From Zeimonas sp044507525 (GTDB lineage: Bacteria; Pseudomonadota; Gammaproteobacteria; Burkholderiales; Burkholderiaceae_E), in contig JBIQJM010000128.1 in assembly GCA_044507525.1 (NCBI GenBank), forward strand, positions 1 through 7,860: 7,860 nucleotides of DNA, written 5' to 3'. Position numbers and translations under genes: made by a program. How positions within the stretch are numbered: position 1 is the first letter of the stretch; every line of letters begins with the position of its first letter. A model generated the notes under the pieces. That model was not told the origin of the DNA and made no database searches. It was given only the letters and a program-made list of their open reading frames with translations. Positions 6,758 through 7,860 of this stretch are shown one piece after another.

Positions 6758-7404
6758 CGCCGGCCGCCGCCTGCGACGGACTGCAGACGCGGGCACTCGC
6801 CTGCGCCGCCGGATACCGACCGCTGTTCGCGTCGCTCGATCTGCACGTCGCCCCGGGCCACTGGACGATGCTCGTCGGCGCGAACGGCAGCGGGAAGTCG
6901 ACGCTGCTGCGCACGATCGCGGGCCTCGCGCGACCGGTCGGCGGCGAGATCCTCTGGCGCGGCGCGCCCCGCCGCGTCGACGACGCCGAATGGCGGGCGC
7001 AGTGCGTCTACCAGGGGCACGCGCCGGGCTGGAAGGACGCCTTCGACGTTCGCGAGAACCTGTCGATGCAACTCGCTCTCGACGGCCTGCGGGTTTCGCG
7101 CGAAGCCGTCGATGCCGCGATCGAGCGCGTCGGCCTGGCGCGCCAGGCGAAGCTGCCCTTCGCGCGCCTGTCGGCCGGACAGCGAAGACGCGTCTCGCTC
7201 GCCAGGCTGTCGTGCTCGCAGGCGCGCCCGCTGTGGCTGCTCGACGAGCCCGGCACCGCGCTCGACGCCGAAGGGCTGCGCCTGCTGGGCTCCCTGATCG
7301 ACGCGCACCTGCACGAAGGCGGACTCGCGCTGATCGCCACGCACCAAGCGCTGCCATGCGCCGCGACACCGACCCGGCTCTCGCTCGACGACGCGCGCCG
7401 CTGA
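6754..7404 (+). CDS. ccmA: Haem exporter ATP-binding protein CcmA
   Basis: A 216-residue ABC ATPase, the usual CcmA length. With CcmB, CcmC and CcmD it powers release of haem-loaded CcmE at the inner membrane. Visible motifs are Walker A GANGSGKST (42-50), the CcmA-like Q-loop region VYQGHAPGWKDAFDVRENL, the ABC signature LSAGQRRR (from residue 139), Walker B LWLLDEPGTALD with Asp164 and Glu165, and the switch His197 in IATHQ. The start is taken as TTG at 6754, which overlaps the TGA of ccmI; AGGT (6741-6744) lies nine bases before it. The first ATG in frame (6868) falls just before Walker A and would remove the first strands of the fold. The 3' end overlaps ccmB. Confidence 0.92.
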   Translation: MTPAAACDGLQTRALACAAGYRPLFASLDLHVAPGHWTMLVGANGSGKSTLLRTIAGLARPVGGEILWRGAPRRVDDAEWRAQCVYQGHAPGWKDAFDVRENLSMQLALDGLRVSREAVDAAIERVGLARQAKLPFARLSAGQRRRVSLARLSCSQARPLWLLDEPGTALDAEGLRLLGSLIDAHLHEGGLALIATHQALPCAATPTRLSLDDARR

Positions 7405-7860
7405 CGGCGCCGTCGCCGCCGGGCGTGCTCGCCGCGGTGCGCTGGGCCTGCGCGCGCGATCTGCGCCTGGCGCTGCGCTCGCGCAGCGAACTCGCGCTGA
7501 TCGTCGTCTTCTTCCTGCTCGTCACGAGCCTGTTCCCGCTGGCCGTGAGTCCCGACACCGAACTGCTGCGCACGATCGCCGCCGGCATCGTCTGGGTCGC
7601 CGCGCTGCTGGCGAGCCTGCTCGGGCTGGCGCGCCTGTTCGCCGCCGACCACGCCGACGGCACGCTCGAGCAGATGGTGCTCGCCCCGGCACCGCTGCCC
7701 GCGCTGGTCGCCGGCAAGGTGCTCGCGCACTGGCTCGCCACCGGCGTCCCGCTGGTGCTGCTGGCACCGCTCGCCGGGCTGCAGTTCGGGCTCGGCGCCG
7801 AAGGCATCGGCGTGCTCGTCGTCTCGCTCGCGCTCGGCACGCCGATCCTGTCGTGGCTCG
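7356..7860 (+). CDS. ccmB: Haem exporter membrane protein CcmB (partial, 168 codons, runs off the right edge)
   Basis: The N-terminal three quarters of CcmB, the membrane subunit partnered with CcmA; full-length proteins are about 220 residues. The cytoplasmic start VRWACARDLRLALRSRSEL leads to a first membrane segment with FFLLVTSLFPL (52-62), then the highly conserved IVWVAALLASLLGLARLF followed by DHADGTLEQM, then KVLAHWLATGVPLVLLAPL, and near the edge LALGTPILSWL. These follow the family consensus closely. The ATG at 7356 would overlap ccmA by 49 bases and give a 23-residue Arg/Pro-rich extension; the in-frame GTG at 7425 (residue 24), 20 bases after the ccmA stop, matches the family N-terminus better in length. 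Neither has a clear ribosome site, so the start is uncertain although the identity is not. Confidence 0.9.
   Translation, partial: MRRDTDPALARRRAPLTAPSPPGVLAAVRWACARDLRLALRSRSELALIVVFFLLVTSLFPLAVSPDTELLRTIAAGIVWVAALLASLLGLARLFAADHADGTLEQMVLAPAPLPALVAGKVLAHWLATGVPLVLLAPLAGLQFGLGAEGIGVLVVSLALGTPILSWL

Noticed and set aside
4907..7840. Minus-strand open frame of 977 codons
   Set aside because: It lies opposite argE, ccmI, ccmA and ccmB, all strongly supported by family motifs. The translation is Arg/Ala/Ser-rich with no recognisable domain, as expected for an antisense shadow in GC-rich DNA.

Overview
The window is very GC-rich, with tightly packed genes, many GTG/TTG starts or gene overlaps, and long antisense shadow ORFs. 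The protein types (an sigma-54 activator with a VpsR-like N-terminus, an EF-G2-type second elongation factor, and a System I ccm operon with a long CcmI) suggest a proteobacterium, most likely a betaproteobacterium. That assignment is an inference from gene content and wording of the proteins, not a measured phylogeny.

Layout. Bases 1-456 (minus strand) hold the first 152 codons of a regulator that leaves the window at the left edge. Bases 457-668 form a 212-base divergent intergenic region with a 7-bp inverted repeat, a 10-bp palindrome and several CGGAC half-sites. Everything to the right is on the plus strand: an EF-G-like translational GTPase (669-2723), an NAD(P)-dependent aldehyde dehydrogenase of the succinate-semialdehyde dehydrogenase type (2779-4209), an ArgE-type M20 deacetylase (4221-5396), then the start of a cytochrome c maturation operon in the order ccmI (5465-6757), ccmA (6754-7404), ccmB (7356 to the right edge, incomplete).

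How the parts relate. The aldehyde dehydrogenase and deacetylase are 11 bases apart and are probably co-translated; together they could work on a small amino or acylamino aldehyde, though the substrate cannot be read from sequence. ccmI, ccmA and ccmB overlap one another and are clearly one translational unit for haem handling and apocytochrome c presentation at the inner membrane. Two candidate extended -10 promoters (near 2738 and 5408) split the plus strand into EF-G-like, ALDH-argE and ccm blocks. The regulator and the EF-G-like gene diverge from a shared control region.

I see no mobile element, CRISPR array, RNA gene or obviously new multi-gene system. The best second-look items are the altered GTPase motifs of the EF-G-like protein (HRID in place of NKxD, Tyr in place of the catalytic His), the degenerate receiver of the regulator, the divergent control region, the ALDH-argE pair, and the placement of ccmI ahead of ccmA.
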